Origin: an uncultured Clostridia bacterium
GTDB taxonomy: Bacteria > Bacillota > Clostridia > UMGS1883
NCBI GenBank assembly: GCA_947629005.1
Contig: CANRCD010000004.1
Location: 54,554-118,553, forward strand
DNA length: 64,000 bases
Direction of reading: 5' to 3'
In this document: positions 63,515 to 64,000 of the stretch, piece by piece
Layout of the letters: every line of letters starts with the position of its first letter
How positions within the stretch are numbered: the first letter of the stretch is position 1
The notes under the pieces: generated by a model
Seen by the model: only the letters and a program-made list of their open reading frames with translations
What the model was told of the DNA's origin: nothing
Databases searched by the model: none
Program-made: the position numbers and the translations under genes

Positions 63515-63543
63515 CGCCCGCCGAGCCATAGGCTCGGCGGGCG
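63515..63543. other. Strong GC hairpin without T tail
   Basis: CGCCCGCCGAGCC (63515-63527), loop ATA, GGCTCGGCGGGCG (63531-63543): perfect 13-bp stem. On the minus strand it is followed by A5 rather than T. It lies 35 bases downstream of the truncated minus-strand gene and 24 bases before orfA, so it may be that gene's terminator cut by the IS, or an IS guard against read-through. Confidence 0.7.
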
Positions 63544-63577
63544 GTTTCTGTATAGTATTTGCTTGTAGTCAGAACTT

Positions 63578-63824
63578 TTAGCTTGCGCTTCCTCCGTCAA
63601 CTTCGACGGGTTCGATGACGGAAGCGAATATCTGCGTCAGCTTTGCCATGTCCTCGGAGGGCTGCTGAACGGCGCGGGCATATATCTCGTACTTCGCCAA
63701 GTGGTCGGAGTTGCGAATGTTCCTGCTCGCGCTTGTGACCTTGCCCGAAACGTTCGCCTTGACGTCCCAAGGCGAGAAGCTCAACGACGCGCTCGCCTCA
63801 AAAGACTACATGTACTTTGATGTG
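63578..63824 (-). pseudogene. C-terminal remnant, possibly DUF2589-type
   Basis: Minus-strand reading SFEASASLSFSPWDVKANVSG, then VTSASRNIRNSDHLAKYEIYARAVQQP and SEDMAKLTQIFASVIEPVEVD. The Ser/Asp-rich strand followed by AKY-I-ARA and the MAKL helix recalls the C-terminus of DUF2589 proteins; this is a tentative match from memory. An in-frame TAG precedes SFEAS, and the next IS begins at 63850, so the 5' part of the gene is missing. GC-rich like the conserved chromosome, unlike the flanking IS. Confidence 0.5.
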
Positions 63825-63849
63825 CTTACCTCCTTGACCTCCATGTGGA

Positions 63850-64000
63850 TGTATACTAAAAAAGTGGACAAAAAATAGGAAGTGGTATAAAATAATAGAC
63901 ACGAAAGGAGACGTAATATGTCCACAAATAAAAAATACACACCAGAATTCAAGAAAACTATTGTCAATCTGTATCATTCAGGGAAAAGCTATTCCCAAAT
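63850..64000 (+). mobile_element. Left end of a further IS3-family element
   Basis: Begins with a candidate terminal repeat TGTATACTAAAAAAGTGGAC at 63850, then an orfA start. It runs out of the window. A different element from the minus-strand IS upstream. Confidence 0.7.
63918..64000 (+). CDS. IS3-family OrfA, partial (3'-truncated by window)
   Basis: ATG 63918 after AAAGGAG: MSTNKKYTPEFKKTIVNLY then HSGKSYSQ, the N-terminal HTH of an IS3-type orfA (transposase family 8). Only 27 codons are visible. Confidence 0.8.
   Translation, partial: MSTNKKYTPEFKKTIVNLYHSGKSYSQ

Noticed and set aside
1..64000. CRISPR arrays, prophage or diversity-generating retroelement
   Set aside because: No regularly spaced direct repeats, cas genes, phage structural genes or reverse transcriptase were seen.

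Overview
This window looks like a chromosome segment of a spore-forming Clostridia (Firmicutes, probably Oscillospiraceae-like). The evidence is a spoIIR homologue, the ffh-rpsP-khpA-rimM-trmD order, many TTG/GTG starts behind strong GGAGG sites, sigma-A type TTGACA-N17-TATAAT promoters and Gram-positive style capsule regulators. It falls into four parts.

(1) 1-7.6 kb, conserved chromosome. A partial ffh, rpsP, khpA, rimM and trmD form an SRP/ribosome-maturation operon. It is followed by tRNA-Gly(GCC) with its own promoter and terminator, an ArsB/SLC13-type permease, ispE, spoIIR, trmB, and a secreted protein joining copper-amine-oxidase-N-type repeats to a C39-like papain-fold domain.

(2) 7.7-14.8 kb, a peptide-tailoring-like and cell-surface cassette. 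It holds a nucleotidyltransferase (NTP_transf_5-like), an HPr-kinase-like P-loop protein, a 98-residue unknown protein ending in Ser, an S-layer-homology protein, a PqqD-like protein and a large secreted protein with acidic repeats. The kinase, PqqD and nucleotidyltransferase set recalls the tailoring genes of phosphorylated lasso peptides, but no cyclase or leader peptidase is present.

(3) 15.0-61.4 kb, a very large Wzx/Wzy-type exopolysaccharide/capsule locus behind one strong promoter. It opens with wzz/cpsC, cpsD (tyrosine kinase with a Tyr-rich tail), a PglF/CapD-like dehydratase and an initiating sugar-phosphate transferase. Then come many glycosyltransferases, a Wzy-like polymerase, a Wzx flippase, two pyruvyl transferases, a LicD protein, and CapE/CapF/CapG for UDP-L-FucNAc. 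Between capE and capF sits a self-contained acyl-transfer module (two SGNH proteins, FkbH-like HAD-IIIC enzyme, acyl carrier protein, MaoC dehydratase, SDR, MBOAT) whose architecture parallels the Dlt D-alanylation machine. The distal end carries a polyprenyl-phosphate-sugar side-branch set: two DPM/GtrB-like synthases, two tandem GT39-like transferases and a pair of small EamA/SMR flippase-like proteins. The 26-40.5 kb stretch is visibly more AT-rich than the flanks and contains many broken genes (acyltransferase 3, GT2, F420-hydrogenase-beta-like, TagD, asparagine-synthase-like, DUF362) alternating with intact ones.

(4) 61.4-64 kb, a decayed, IS-rich right boundary. It has a broken membrane protein, a nested palindrome, an apparently intact IS3-family element on the minus strand, the C-terminal remnant of a possible DUF2589-type protein, and the start of another IS3-family element. 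A decayed IS3/IS150-like copy also lies between the two GT39 paralogues at 55.7-57.15 kb. No CRISPR array, prophage or rRNA gene was seen.
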